Part shown: in pieces, positions 7,721-14,159 of the stretch
How the letters are laid out: every line of letters starts with the position of its first letter
Numbering within the stretch: the first letter of the stretch is position 1
Assembly (NCBI GenBank): GCA_021787505.1
Contig: JAJYLU010000005.1
Coordinates: 1-15,629 of the forward strand
Source of the DNA: Nitrospirota bacterium
Lineage (GTDB): Bacteria > Nitrospirota > Thermodesulfovibrionia > Thermodesulfovibrionales > UBA6898
Reading direction: 5' to 3'
Length of the DNA: 15,629 nt
Position numbers and translations under genes: made by a program
The notes under the pieces: generated by a model
Told to the model about the DNA's origin: nothing
The model's database searches: none
Seen by the model: the letters and a program-made list of their open reading frames with translations, nothing else

Positions 7721-7749
7721 TTGACAACATGGAGCCGTGATGTTATTAT
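7721..7749 (+). promoter_or_regulatory. Near-consensus sigma-70 promoter of the toxin-antitoxin pair
   Basis: TTGACA at 7721-7726 and TATTAT at 7744-7749 are separated by 17 bases, the optimal spacing; the -35 is perfect and the -10 differs from TATAAT at one base. A start near 7756 would give a ~22-base leader before the antitoxin ATG. This is the best sigma-70 match I see in the window, and it shows that the pair is expressed independently of its neighbours. Confidence 0.75.
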
Positions 7750-7768
7750 AGTCATAATTCTGGTCATA
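7745..7768 (+). promoter_or_regulatory. Candidate autoregulatory operator of the toxin-antitoxin pair
   Basis: A perfect dyad ATTAT-AGTC-ATAAT (7745-7758) covers the -10 element and the expected transcription start. It overlaps a direct repeat GTCATA at 7751-7756 and 7763-7768 (12-base period). Phd/YefM-type antitoxins commonly repress their own promoter by binding short repeats there, so this is the natural operator candidate. The assignment rests on position and symmetry only. Confidence 0.45.
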
Positions 7769-7777
7769 GAGGTGACA

Positions 7778-8041
7778 ATGAAAACGCTTCCCTTATATGA
7801 AGTTAAGGCAAATCTGAGCAAGCTCATAGAGAAAGTCGACGCAACGGACGAAGAGGTTGTGATCACCAGAAACGGCCGTCCTTCGGCCGTCATAATAAGC
7901 ATCGACGAGTTCGAGAGTTGGAAGGAGACGCTTGCGATAAAGGCAAGCCCTGCCATGATGGCCGAGATAAAGAAGGGGTTAAGGGGCATCAAAAAGGCAA
8001 AGCCCTATACCCTTGACGAGCTACTGAAGGAAATCGGTTGA
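7778..8041 (+). CDS. Phd/YefM-family antitoxin
   Basis: An 87-residue protein with the Phd/YefM N-terminal DNA-binding and dimerisation pattern: L-Y-E-V-K-A-N-L-S-K-L-I-E near the start, then V-V-I-T-R-N-G-R-P-S-A-V-I-I-S and E-F-E-S-W. The acidic/hydrophobic C-terminus (T-L-D-E-L-L-K-E-I) is where such antitoxins bind and neutralise the toxin. The start at 7778 is chosen because the family motif begins right after it, GAGGTG at 7769-7774 precedes it, and a strong promoter ends at 7749. An upstream in-frame start at 7712 would lie before that promoter and would encode an unrelated hydrophobic extension. The stop overlaps the toxin start (TTGA). The gene looks A+T-richer than its neighbours, which fits acquisition by transfer. 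Confidence 0.9.
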   Translation: MKTLPLYEVKANLSKLIEKVDATDEEVVITRNGRPSAVIISIDEFESWKETLAIKASPAMMAEIKKGLRGIKKAKPYTLDELLKEIG

Positions 8042-8322
8042 TAAAAAGGCATCTCAAGATACCTTCGGAACTCCTCTCGTTTCTCAGAAATCTGCATCCC
8101 GATGTAAAGCGAAAGATTAAGGCAGGATTGAAAGAAATAGCATTGAACCCGTCGAGCGGAAAGATTTTGAAGGATGAGCTTGAGGGACTCAGAAGTTACC
8201 AGACTGGAGGTTACCGCATCGTGTATCGGGAAGCTTCATCCTTTCTTGAGATCATCGCCATAGGCGAGAGAGAAAGGATATATGAGGATACCATTAAAAA
8301 GCTTTTGGAGGAAAAAAGATGA
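8038..8322 (+). CDS. RelE/ParE-superfamily toxin
   Basis: A 94-residue basic protein, probably a ribosome-dependent mRNA endonuclease or related RelE/ParE-fold toxin. The RelE-like pattern is F-L-R-N-L-H-P-D-V-K-R-K-I in the first helices, L-x-x-x-P-S-S-G-K near 36-41, then L-x-G-L-R-S-Y-x-x-G-x-Y-R-I-V-Y-R and a closing strand I-I-A-I-G-E-R. The start is TTG at 8038, sharing four bases with the antitoxin stop; AAGGA at 8027-8031 with 6-base spacing supports it, and no ATG lies near the start. Order (antitoxin first), overlap and size are standard for type II pairs. Whether it cuts mRNA or poisons gyrase cannot be told here, but the R-x-x-Y and Y-R-I-V-Y-R elements favour RelE over ParE. Low G+C relative to its neighbours. 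Confidence 0.88.
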   Translation: MIKRHLKIPSELLSFLRNLHPDVKRKIKAGLKEIALNPSSGKILKDELEGLRSYQTGGYRIVYREASSFLEIIAIGERERIYEDTIKKLLEEKR

Positions 8323-8537
8323 GGGTTTTAATGTTGGGGGCATAATGAATTAACGGGTTTCGGATGGGTCGCGTCTGGAGGGCCTTTCTTCATTGCGTGA
8401 ATCACTATAAAATCCCGCCGATTGTGTGGCGTTTTTCAGTATGTCTGACCGCGTCCTCTATGCCACATCAGAGTTGACTTGACCGGGCAGTGTTTGTTTA
8501 ACTGGATATGAACAAAATTTTCAGATAGGAGTTCTCA
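8323..8537. other. Non-coding gap before aroE
   Basis: 215 bases between the toxin and aroE, A+T-richer than the coding DNA around it. I see no gene in it on either strand. TTGACT at 8474-8479 with TTTAAC at 8497-8502 (17-base spacing) is a weak candidate for the aroE promoter, leaving a leader of about 30 bases. A short dyad TGTGGC/GCCACA (8425-8430 and 8462-8467) is too weak to name. Confidence 0.4.
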
Positions 8538-9365
8538 ATGAACATCACCGGCAGGACAAAAATCACCGGGCTTTTCGGTTATCCGGTCGAGCATACCCTC
8601 TCCCCCGCGATGCACAACGCGGCCTTCGGGCATCTCGGCATGGACTACTGCTACCTGCCTTTTCTCGTGCACCCCGATTCCCTCGGTAAGGCGGTAGACG
8701 CTGTGCGGGCGCTGAACCTGGCGGGAGTGAACGTCACCATTCCGCACAAAGAGGCGGTGATCCGTTTTCTCGACAACGTAAACGAGGAGGCGTCTTTCAT
8801 CGGCGCCGTAAATACCATAGTAAACCGGGAAGGCGTCCTCACCGGGTACAATACTGACGGCCGCGGCTTCATGCGCTCCCTCGAAGAAAACGGGATCGAG
8901 GTATCCGGCAGGAAGGTACTGGTAGTCGGGGCCGGCGGAGCTTCCAGGGCGATAGGCTATTACCTGAGCGACAAGGCGGAGATGCTCGCTATCCACGATA
9001 TCGACAAAGACAAGTTGTCCAGGCTGGTGTCGGACCTCTCTCAGATACGGAAGAACGTGAGCACAGTGGCGAACCTGGAACGTCGCCAGGACGGGTTTGA
9101 TATCATCGTTAACGCCACTCCCCTTGGTCTGAAAAAGGGGGACCCTTCCCCCTTTGACGTTTCCGCACTCTCTTCGGCCCAGACCGTCTGCGACCTCATA
9201 TACAAGAAAACCGCCCTTCTCGATGCCGCTGCCGGAAAGGGATGCCGCACCATGGACGGCCTCGGTATGCTCCTCTGGCAGGGCGTTCTCGCCTTCGAAC
9301 TCTGGACTTCGGCCTTCCCGCCGGTGGACATTATGAGGAACGCCCTCCTCAAAGGCATCCGCTGA
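8538..9365 (+). CDS. aroE: Shikimate dehydrogenase (NADP)
   Basis: Reduces 3-dehydroshikimate to shikimate with NADPH in the aromatic amino-acid pathway. The 275-residue length is typical. Substrate-site elements are S-P-A-M-H-N (22-27), N-V-T-I-P-H-K with the catalytic Lys71, G-A-V-N-T (89-93) and G-Y-N-T-D-G with the catalytic Asp107. The cofactor loop is G-A-G-G-A-S-R-A (131-138), followed by N-A-T-P-L-G, and the C-terminus has G-x-G-M-L-L-W-Q-G. AGGAG at 8527-8531 with 6-base spacing fixes the start. The gene is monocistronic in appearance: the toxin-antitoxin pair with a 215-base gap is upstream and a 157-base regulatory segment is downstream. No other shikimate gene is in the window. 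Confidence 0.96.
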   Translation: MNITGRTKITGLFGYPVEHTLSPAMHNAAFGHLGMDYCYLPFLVHPDSLGKAVDAVRALNLAGVNVTIPHKEAVIRFLDNVNEEASFIGAVNTIVNREGVLTGYNTDGRGFMRSLEENGIEVSGRKVLVVGAGGASRAIGYYLSDKAEMLAIHDIDKDKLSRLVSDLSQIRKNVSTVANLERRQDGFDIIVNATPLGLKKGDPSPFDVSALSSAQTVCDLIYKKTALLDAAAGKGCRTMDGLGMLLWQGVLAFELWTSAFPPVDIMRNALLKGIR

Positions 9366-9384
9366 CAGTCCTCTACGCATAGGG

Positions 9385-9483
9385 AAAGGGTGCCGGGCAG
9401 ACCGGAGCAGAATGGATGGCGCAGAAATATTTCTTTATTTTTCGGCGCAATAGAGCCGAAAAATGCAAAAACTGGCACCCTTT
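9385..9483. repeat. Two nested perfect 10-bp dyads upstream of lptC
   Basis: The outer dyad is AAAGGGTGCC at 9385-9394 and its exact reverse complement GGCACCCTTT at 9474-9483, whose right arm is part of the sigma-54 promoter match. The inner dyad is ATTTTTCGGC at 9437-9446 and GCCGAAAAAT at 9455-9464, with an 8-base loop. The inner one can form a hairpin but is not followed by a T run, so it is not a classic terminator. A protein-binding site or a foldable leader is possible; the role is not known. Confidence 0.55.
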
Positions 9484-9488
9484 TTGCC
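9473..9488 (+). promoter_or_regulatory. Sigma-54 (RpoN) promoter match in front of lptC-lptA-lptB-rpoN-hpf-rapZ
   Basis: TGGCACCCTTTTTGCC matches the -24/-12 consensus TGGCACG-N4-TTGCW at every position except the seventh base (C for G) and the last (C for A/T). The invariant GG (9474-9475) and GC (9486-9487) have the required 12-base register. Transcription would begin near 9499, just before the lptC start codons. No activator gene is in the window, and no activator site is identified. Confidence 0.7.
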
Positions 9489-9522
9489 TTTACTTAATCA
9501 TCTCCATATGATAGAATTTTTC

Positions 9523-10035
9523 ATGAGGAAAAGTTTTCTTGCAGTCCTTTCGCTTGCGCTTCTTTCCTTATTATTTTTTATGCTCCGGGGCGAAAAAGAG
9601 AGCAAACCGGGAATCCTGCTAAAAGGTGCGTCGTTTATCGAAGGCCTGCGGATCGTCCACAGACAAAACGGCAGCCGGGACTGGGTACTTACAGCCAGGA
9701 GGGCCGATTTCGACGGAAAGGGTGAAAAGGCACTTTTGTCCGGCATGGAAATGAAGATCGAGAACAAAGGGTTGACCGTCTGCGCCGACAAAGGCGTATA
9801 CGACATGAATACCCGGCACCTTGCCGTGGACGGGAGGGCCGTAGCGAGAGGGAAAAGCTACTCGATCACGTCCGAGGGGGCAGAGTTCGACGGCGCCTCA
9901 GGCGGCCTGAAGGCCGACGGCGGGGTGAAGATCGAGGCCAGGAAATTCAGCGTGCAGGGCGAGGGCATGGATGCCGACAACAACGGACAGACAGTTAGAA
10001 TACGAAGAGATGTCAAAGCCATTTTTTATCATTAG
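9523..10035 (+). CDS. lptC: LPS export protein LptC
   Basis: Inner-membrane bitopic protein of the Lpt bridge that passes lipopolysaccharide from the LptBFG transporter to LptA. The 170-residue product has an N-terminal membrane anchor (about residues 4-21), then a periplasmic beta-jellyroll of short alternating strands: W-V-L-T-A-R-R-A-D-F near 54-63, V-C-A-D-K-G-V-Y-D near 86-94 and Y-S-I-T-S-E-G-A-E-F near 113-122, the usual LptC repeat pattern. I chose the ATG at 9523 because M-R-K plus a hydrophobic helix is the family N-terminus. ATGs at 9508 and 9463 are in frame, but the latter lies upstream of the sigma-54 promoter match. The overlap with lptA is 26 bases. Identity is supported strongly by its position before lptA and lptB, as LptC sequences are poorly conserved. 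Confidence 0.88.
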   Translation: MRKSFLAVLSLALLSLLFFMLRGEKESKPGILLKGASFIEGLRIVHRQNGSRDWVLTARRADFDGKGEKALLSGMEMKIENKGLTVCADKGVYDMNTRHLAVDGRAVARGKSYSITSEGAEFDGASGGLKADGGVKIEARKFSVQGEGMDADNNGQTVRIRRDVKAIFYH

Positions 10036-10483
10036 TCTCTTCCTGATGCTGACCTGCAGCGTCGTTGCATCGGCTGAAGAGCAGAAAATAAAGGTCAAAG
10101 GGCCGATCACTATAACCTCCGCTACTCTCACCGCGGACAACAAGTCACACACCGCGCTGTTCGAGGGAAGGGTCATCGCGAAGACTGCGGAGATGACTAT
10201 TTATTCCGACAAGATGCTCGTTTTTTACAATGAAGGCACCGGCGACGTGACCAAGATAGAGGCGACCGGCAATGTCAGGCTGGTCAAGGGTACGCGAATC
10301 GTCACCTCGCAAAATGCCACCTACTACGCAGACGAGGACAAGGTCGTCTTCACGGGCGATCCCCGGGCCTTAGACGGGGAAAACGTGGTCACCGGCTCGG
10401 TAATGACCTATTTCATCGGAGACGACCGGTCTTATGTCGAAAAAAGCAAGGTAATCATGAAAAACAAGAAGGACATCAGATAG
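10010..10483 (+). CDS. lptA: Periplasmic LPS-bridge protein LptA (OstA-like)
   Basis: Forms the periplasmic filament carrying lipopolysaccharide to the outer membrane. From the ATG at 10010 the protein has 157 residues: a signal peptide with hydrophobic core at about 5-19 and a likely cleavage after A-S-A (20-22), then the OstA beta-jellyroll with I-T-S-A-T-L-T-A-D near 35-43, A-L-F-E-G-R-V (49-55), I-Y-S-D-K-M-L-V-F-Y (64-73), I-E-A-T-G-N-V-R-L (83-91) and A-T-Y-Y-A-D near 103-108, each a standard LptA strand. An in-frame ATG at 9971 would put 13 polar residues before the signal peptide, so it is rejected. A Cys at position 16 has Thr before it and does not form a lipobox. The gene overlaps lptC and ends one base before lptB. 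Confidence 0.93.
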   Translation: MSKPFFIISLFLMLTCSVVASAEEQKIKVKGPITITSATLTADNKSHTALFEGRVIAKTAEMTIYSDKMLVFYNEGTGDVTKIEATGNVRLVKGTRIVTSQNATYYADEDKVVFTGDPRALDGENVVTGSVMTYFIGDDRSYVEKSKVIMKNKKDIR

Positions 10484-10484
10484 G

Positions 10485-11207
10485 ATGCATCTCTTAGAGG
10501 TAAAAGGCCTCTCGAAAACGTACAGCAAGAAAGTCGTGATCAGGAACATCGACCTCCATGTATCGACGGGGGAGATCGTCGGTCTTCTGGGACCCAACGG
10601 GGCCGGGAAAACGACCACGTTTTACAGCATCCTGGGACTCACGAGGCCCGAGCACGGCAGCATCTCTCTGGACGGGAAAGACATCGGGGGGCTGCCCATG
10701 TATAAGAGGGCTTTGATGGGCATCAGCTATCTGCCTCAGGAGCCCTCGATATTCAGGAAACTTTCCGTGGAAGACAACCTCAGAGCGGTGCTAGAAATCA
10801 AGGGGCTTTCTCCAACCGAGATAGACGGCGAGGTGGCGCGGCTCCTGAGGGAGTTCAACCTTGAAGCATTTTCCCAGAGGAACGGATACAAGCTTTCGGG
10901 GGGAGAGCGGAGGCGTACGGAGATCGCCAGGGCGCTCGCCACGAAGCCGACCTTTATGCTCTTCGACGAGCCGTTTGCCGGGATAGACCCCCTGGCGATC
11001 ATCGAACTGAAGAAGATGCTCACATATCTGAAATCCAAAGGACTCGGGATCATCATCACGGACCATAACGTGAGGGACACGCTCTCGATCACCGACAGGG
11101 CCTATATCATCAACAACGGCGAGATACTCGACGAGGGGTCTCCCGACAAACTGATTGCGGACCCGAGGGTGAAAGAGGTCTACCTCGGTGAGGAGTTTAC
11201 GCTCTGA
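10485..11207 (+). CDS. lptB: LPS export ABC transporter ATPase LptB
   Basis: Cytoplasmic ATPase that powers extraction of lipopolysaccharide from the inner membrane with LptF and LptG, which are not in this window. The 240-residue protein has every ATPase element: Walker A G-P-N-G-A-G-K-T (36-43), Q-loop Gln85 within L-P-Q-E-P-S-I-F, signature L-S-G-G-E (137-141), Walker B M-L-F-D-E-P with Asp161 and Glu162, D-loop A-G-I-D-P, and switch His194 in T-D-H-N-V-R-D-T. L-P-Q-E-P-S-I-F-R-K-L and the C-terminal V-x-x-V-Y-L-G are characteristic of LptB rather than of branched-chain amino-acid ATPases. It begins one base after the lptA stop, and its TGA shares one base with the rpoN ATG. Confidence 0.96.
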   Translation: MHLLEVKGLSKTYSKKVVIRNIDLHVSTGEIVGLLGPNGAGKTTTFYSILGLTRPEHGSISLDGKDIGGLPMYKRALMGISYLPQEPSIFRKLSVEDNLRAVLEIKGLSPTEIDGEVARLLREFNLEAFSQRNGYKLSGGERRRTEIARALATKPTFMLFDEPFAGIDPLAIIELKKMLTYLKSKGLGIIITDHNVRDTLSITDRAYIINNGEILDEGSPDKLIADPRVKEVYLGEEFTL

Positions 11208-12637
11208 TGGCGCTCGAAAGTCGTCTCGAACTGAAGCTTGCCCAGAAACTGGTGCTTACGCCCCAGCTGCAGATGGCTATAAAATTGCTCCAGATGCCCC
11301 AGCTCGAACTCTCTCAGACGCTCACCCAGGAACTTACCGAGAACCCTTTCCTCGAAGAATCGGCCGAGGTGTCGACTGAGGAGCAGACCAAAGAGGAGAG
11401 GGAGACCGCAGAGCCCTCCGAAGAACAGGACGATACCGAAATCCCCCTTGAAAAACTGATGGCGTTCACGACAGACGACTACTTCGAGGAGCGAAGTTAC
11501 GACGGAAGGGACCTCGGATATTTTACGCCGGGCAACGTCACTCATCCGTCCTTCGAATATTTCCTCAGTTCTTCGTCGGACCTCTTCGACCACCTGATCT
11601 GGCAGCTCCGCCTCTCCCGCGAGACCGAAGAGGTCAGGAGCATCGGCGAGATCATCATCGGAAATATCGACGAAAACGGCTATCTCAAAATGACCAATGA
11701 AGAAATCGGGGAGTTGGCGAAGGCCGGCATAGAGACGGTGGAACGGGCTGTAAGGCTCGTACAGAGCTTTGACCCCGCTGGAATCGGGGCACGGGACATC
11801 CGCGAGTGTCTGCAACTGCAGCTCAGGGCCCTCGGGCTGGAAGGGACTCTTGTGGAAAAGCTTGTAATGAACAACCTCGACCTGATCGGCAAGAGAAAAT
11901 ACGCGCAGCTCGCCAAGATGTACGAGGTCCCCCTTGAAAATATCATGTCGGCGGTCAAGATTATTGAGGGGCTCGACCCGAAGCCGGGGGGCAACTTTTC
12001 TTCTTCCACGGTAAACTACATCACGCCGGACGTCTATATCCTCAAGGCGGAAAACGGATACCAGATCGTCCTGAACGACGAGGGACTTCCCAAACTCAGG
12101 ATCAGCAGCTATTATCAGAGGCTTCTGAGCCAGAAGAACGCCATCCCGAAAGAAGACAGGCAGTTTCTGGAAGACAAGCTCCGGTCCGCGGTCTGGCTGA
12201 TGAAGAGCCTCGACCAGAGGAACAAGACCATTTACCGCGTGACCGAGTCGATCCTCACCTTCCAGCGGGACTTCTTCGACAAGGGGGTGACTTACCTGAA
12301 GCCCCTGAACCTCAAGGACATAGCTGCGGAACTGAGCCTCCATGAAAGCACGATCAGCAGGGTGACCTCAAACAAATACCTGTCCTGTCCGCGCGGGATT
12401 TACGGCTTCCGGTTCTTCTTCAGCAACGCCATTCCCAGCGACTCAGGAGAAATATCCGCCACGACAGTCAAAGAGATGGTCAAGAAGATCGTCGCCGAGG
12501 AGGACACGGCCAAGCCCTTGAGTGACATGTGCATCGTCGACATATTCAAGAGCCAGAACATCAATATTGCAAGGAGGACGATCGCCAAATACAGGGAAGA
12601 ACTGAAGATCCCTTCACAAAGCCAGCGGAAAAGATAA
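11207..12637 (+). CDS. rpoN: RNA polymerase sigma-54 factor
   Basis: Directs RNA polymerase to -24/-12 promoters that need an AAA+ activator for opening. The 476-residue length is standard. Region I is the glutamine/leucine-rich N-terminus (L-x-L-K-L-x-Q-K-L-V-L-T-P-Q-L-Q, residues 7-22), which holds the polymerase closed and contacts activators. An acidic region II follows (about 50-80). The core-binding domain contains I-I-I-G-N-I-D-E-N-G-Y and S-F-D-P-A-G-I-G-A-R-D. The DNA-binding part has the helix-turn-helix (about 368-392) and the RpoN box A-R-R-T-I-A-K-Y-R-E (455-464), which reads the -24 element. All parts are intact. It overlaps lptB by one base (TGATG), and a sigma-54 promoter match lies at the head of its own operon. 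Confidence 0.97.
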   Translation: MALESRLELKLAQKLVLTPQLQMAIKLLQMPQLELSQTLTQELTENPFLEESAEVSTEEQTKEERETAEPSEEQDDTEIPLEKLMAFTTDDYFEERSYDGRDLGYFTPGNVTHPSFEYFLSSSSDLFDHLIWQLRLSRETEEVRSIGEIIIGNIDENGYLKMTNEEIGELAKAGIETVERAVRLVQSFDPAGIGARDIRECLQLQLRALGLEGTLVEKLVMNNLDLIGKRKYAQLAKMYEVPLENIMSAVKIIEGLDPKPGGNFSSSTVNYITPDVYILKAENGYQIVLNDEGLPKLRISSYYQRLLSQKNAIPKEDRQFLEDKLRSAVWLMKSLDQRNKTIYRVTESILTFQRDFFDKGVTYLKPLNLKDIAAELSLHESTISRVTSNKYLSCPRGIYGFRFFFSNAIPSDSGEISATTVKEMVKKIVAEEDTAKPLSDMCIVDIFKSQNINIARRTIAKYREELKIPSQSQRKR

Positions 12638-12675
12638 GGATCCGGCTACGGACGAATTCGAAAAAGGAGGAAACC

Positions 12676-13200
12676 ATGAATATCATCATCAGCGGCAGAC
12701 ATCTTGAGATTACCCCTGCGTTGAAGACCTACGCGGAAGAAAAAGTAAAGAAATTCGAGCGGTATCTGTCCGATATATCTGAGGCGACGGTGACCCTCAG
12801 CATTGAAAAGAAATACAGGCACAAGGCCGAGGTGCTCCTGAAAGCCAACGGGGTTCTGATACAGGCCGAAGGGGTCACCGGGGAGATATATTCTTCCATC
12901 GACGAGGTCGTCGAAAAACTGGAGAGACAGGTGAAAAAATATAAAGACAAGCTCGTCTCCCGCAGAAAAGGCATCGCCAAGGCGGCCGAGAGCGCCGCGG
13001 CTCCGCCGGCCGAGACCGGCGCAATCATAAAGAACAAGCGTTTCGAGCTGAAACCGATGAGTCCCGACGAAGCGTCGATGCAGATGGAACTCCTCGACAA
13101 GGATTTCTTTGTTTTCATCAACGATATCAGCGAAGATATCAATGTGATCTACAAAAGGCGGGACGGCAATTTCGGGCTGATCGAACCCGTGAAAAAATAA
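12676..13200 (+). CDS. hpf: Long-form ribosome hibernation promoting factor
   Basis: Binds idle 70S ribosomes and, in the long form, dimerises them to 100S particles. The 174-residue product starts M-N-I-I-I-S-G-R-H-L, the standard S30AE opening, and the S30AE domain spans about 1-95. A charged, Ala/Pro-rich linker (about 96-118) leads to the C-terminal dimerisation domain (about 119-172) with K-R-F-E-L-K-P-M-S-P-D-E-A, Q-M-E-L-L, D-F-F-V-F and Y-K-R-R-D-G-N-F-G-L-I-E-P, the hallmark of the long form. The start is fixed by AAGGAGG at 12664-12670 with 5-base spacing, the strongest ribosome binding site in this operon, so it is probably translated well above its neighbours. It sits directly after rpoN, as in many Gram-negative bacteria. 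Confidence 0.95.
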   Translation: MNIIISGRHLEITPALKTYAEEKVKKFERYLSDISEATVTLSIEKKYRHKAEVLLKANGVLIQAEGVTGEIYSSIDEVVEKLERQVKKYKDKLVSRRKGIAKAAESAAAPPAETGAIIKNKRFELKPMSPDEASMQMELLDKDFFVFINDISEDINVIYKRRDGNFGLIEPVKK

Positions 13201-13251
13201 CCGGCGCGGAACGCTGCTGCGCGGGGTACCGGGGAAAAGGAATAAGATTTC

Positions 13252-14145
13252 ATGGGTAAATCTCGCACCGGCCGGCTCTCCGGCATCAGGGGGGCTGACA
13301 AAGCTCCGCGGGTTGTCGTTATCTCCGGGCTTTCGGGCTCCGGAAAAACGGTAGCCCTCCGTGCCGTCGAGGACCTGAATTTTTTCTGCGTGGACAACCT
13401 TCCCGTTGCCCTCATAGGATCTCTTATATCGGAGCTCTCCCGTTGGCCGTCCGAAAGGGACATCGCGGTGGGGGTCGATATACGCGAGAAGGAGTTTCTC
13501 GGCGACATCGACACGATCCTCGGCAATCTGCGAAAGAAATGCAGGATCGAGATACTGTTTCTCGAGGCGGAAACGGAGGTGCTGATCCGGAGGTTTAAGG
13601 AGACCCGGAGGCCCCACCCTCTCGGGGGCAAACTGGAAGATTCGATACGTACCGAAAGGCTCAGCCTGGATCCGCTCAGGCAGAACGCGGACAGGGTCAT
13701 CGACACGTCGTCGTATACGCCGCACCAATTGAGAGGCCTCATCTCTTCGTTCTACGTGTCGGCACGAGGGACGCGCGGGATGAGCGTCACGCTCATCTCC
13801 TTCGGGTTCAAATATGGCGCTCCGCAGAATGTCGACCTCCTGTTCGACATAAGGTTCCTTCCCAACCCGCACTTCGTTCCTGCATTGAGACATCTCAACG
13901 GGACGGACAGCCGGGTCGGAGAATACGTATTCAATAACCGCTACAGCCGCACCTTCATGAAGAAAGTGAAGGACCTGCTCGCCTTCCTGCTGCCCCTTTA
14001 TCAAAGGGAAGGAAGGACCTACCTGTCGATCGGGATAGGTTGTACGGGCGGCAACCACCGTTCCCCGGCGGTGGTCGGAGAATTGGCGAAATTCATCGAT
14101 CATGAGAAATTCGATGTGCACGTCGTGCACAGGGACATATCGTGA
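13252..14145 (+). CDS. rapZ: RapZ-family nucleotide-binding protein
   Basis: In E. coli RapZ is the RNase adapter that delivers the small RNA GlmZ for cleavage and so tunes glucosamine-6-phosphate synthesis; the role in this lineage is not established. The 297-residue length is typical. Residues 26-33 are the Walker A loop G-L-S-G-S-G-K-T, followed by F-C-V-D-N-L-P (45-51). The middle contains E-T-R-R-P-H-P-L, and the C-terminal RNA- and metabolite-binding domain has S-F-G-F-K-Y-G-A-P and G-C-T-G-G-N-H-R-S (263-271). A ~13-residue N-terminal extension precedes the usual start of the family. AAGGA at 13237-13241 is about 10 bases from the ATG. It follows hpf by 51 bases; ptsN, which lies between hpf and rapZ in enterobacteria, is absent here. 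Confidence 0.94.
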   Translation: MGKSRTGRLSGIRGADKAPRVVVISGLSGSGKTVALRAVEDLNFFCVDNLPVALIGSLISELSRWPSERDIAVGVDIREKEFLGDIDTILGNLRKKCRIEILFLEAETEVLIRRFKETRRPHPLGGKLEDSIRTERLSLDPLRQNADRVIDTSSYTPHQLRGLISSFYVSARGTRGMSVTLISFGFKYGAPQNVDLLFDIRFLPNPHFVPALRHLNGTDSRVGEYVFNNRYSRTFMKKVKDLLAFLLPLYQREGRTYLSIGIGCTGGNHRSPAVVGELAKFIDHEKFDVHVVHRDIS

Positions 14146-14151
14146 TATAAT
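14143..14151 (+). promoter_or_regulatory. Extended -10 promoter candidate before the cysteine desulfurase
   Basis: TGATATAAT at 14143-14151 is a perfect extended -10 element (TGN followed by TATAAT), with its TG inside the rapZ stop codon. No -35 is recognisable (TCGTGC at the expected place). The expected start, near 14158, lies two bases before the desulfurase ATG and would give a nearly leaderless mRNA. Confidence 0.4.
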
Positions 14152-14159
14152 GATGTTCG

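Noticed and set aside
7494..7724. Small + strand frame of 76 codons between the DUF512 gene and the antitoxin
   Set aside because: It is mostly the translation of the palindromic repeat at 7572-7646, with no ribosome binding site or known domain.
6168..7730. Long open frame on the - strand opposite the DUF512 gene (520 codons)
   Set aside because: It is the antisense of a recognisable radical-SAM/DUF512 gene; its translation has no family motif, and its beginning simply reads through the hairpin repeat. Long antisense frames are expected at this base composition.
7712..7777. Upstream start for the antitoxin
   Set aside because: The extra codons lie over the promoter and operator and encode a hydrophobic stretch absent from Phd/YefM proteins.
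9380..9400. Divergent sigma-54 promoter on the - strand from the left outer dyad arm
   Set aside because: The reverse strand gives GGCACCCTTTCCC, which has the -24 part but no GC at -12.
9437..9464. Rho-independent terminator for aroE
   Set aside because: The hairpin is perfect, but the bases after the G+C stem on the + strand are A-rich, not T-rich, so intrinsic termination is not supported.
9971..10009. Upstream start for lptA
   Set aside because: It would place 13 polar residues before a good signal peptide; the ATG at 10010 gives a normal exported LptA.
11180..12343. Long open frame on the - strand opposite rpoN (387 codons)
   Set aside because: Antisense shadow of a full-length sigma-54 gene with no independent coding evidence.
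13201..13251. Hairpin or terminator between hpf and rapZ
   Set aside because: The G+C-rich bases allow only a short stem with a four-base core and no T run; it is more likely a spacer.
12646..14130. Long open frame on the - strand opposite hpf and rapZ (494 codons)
   Set aside because: It spans two well-identified + strand genes and the gap between them, with no motif or ribosome binding site of its own.
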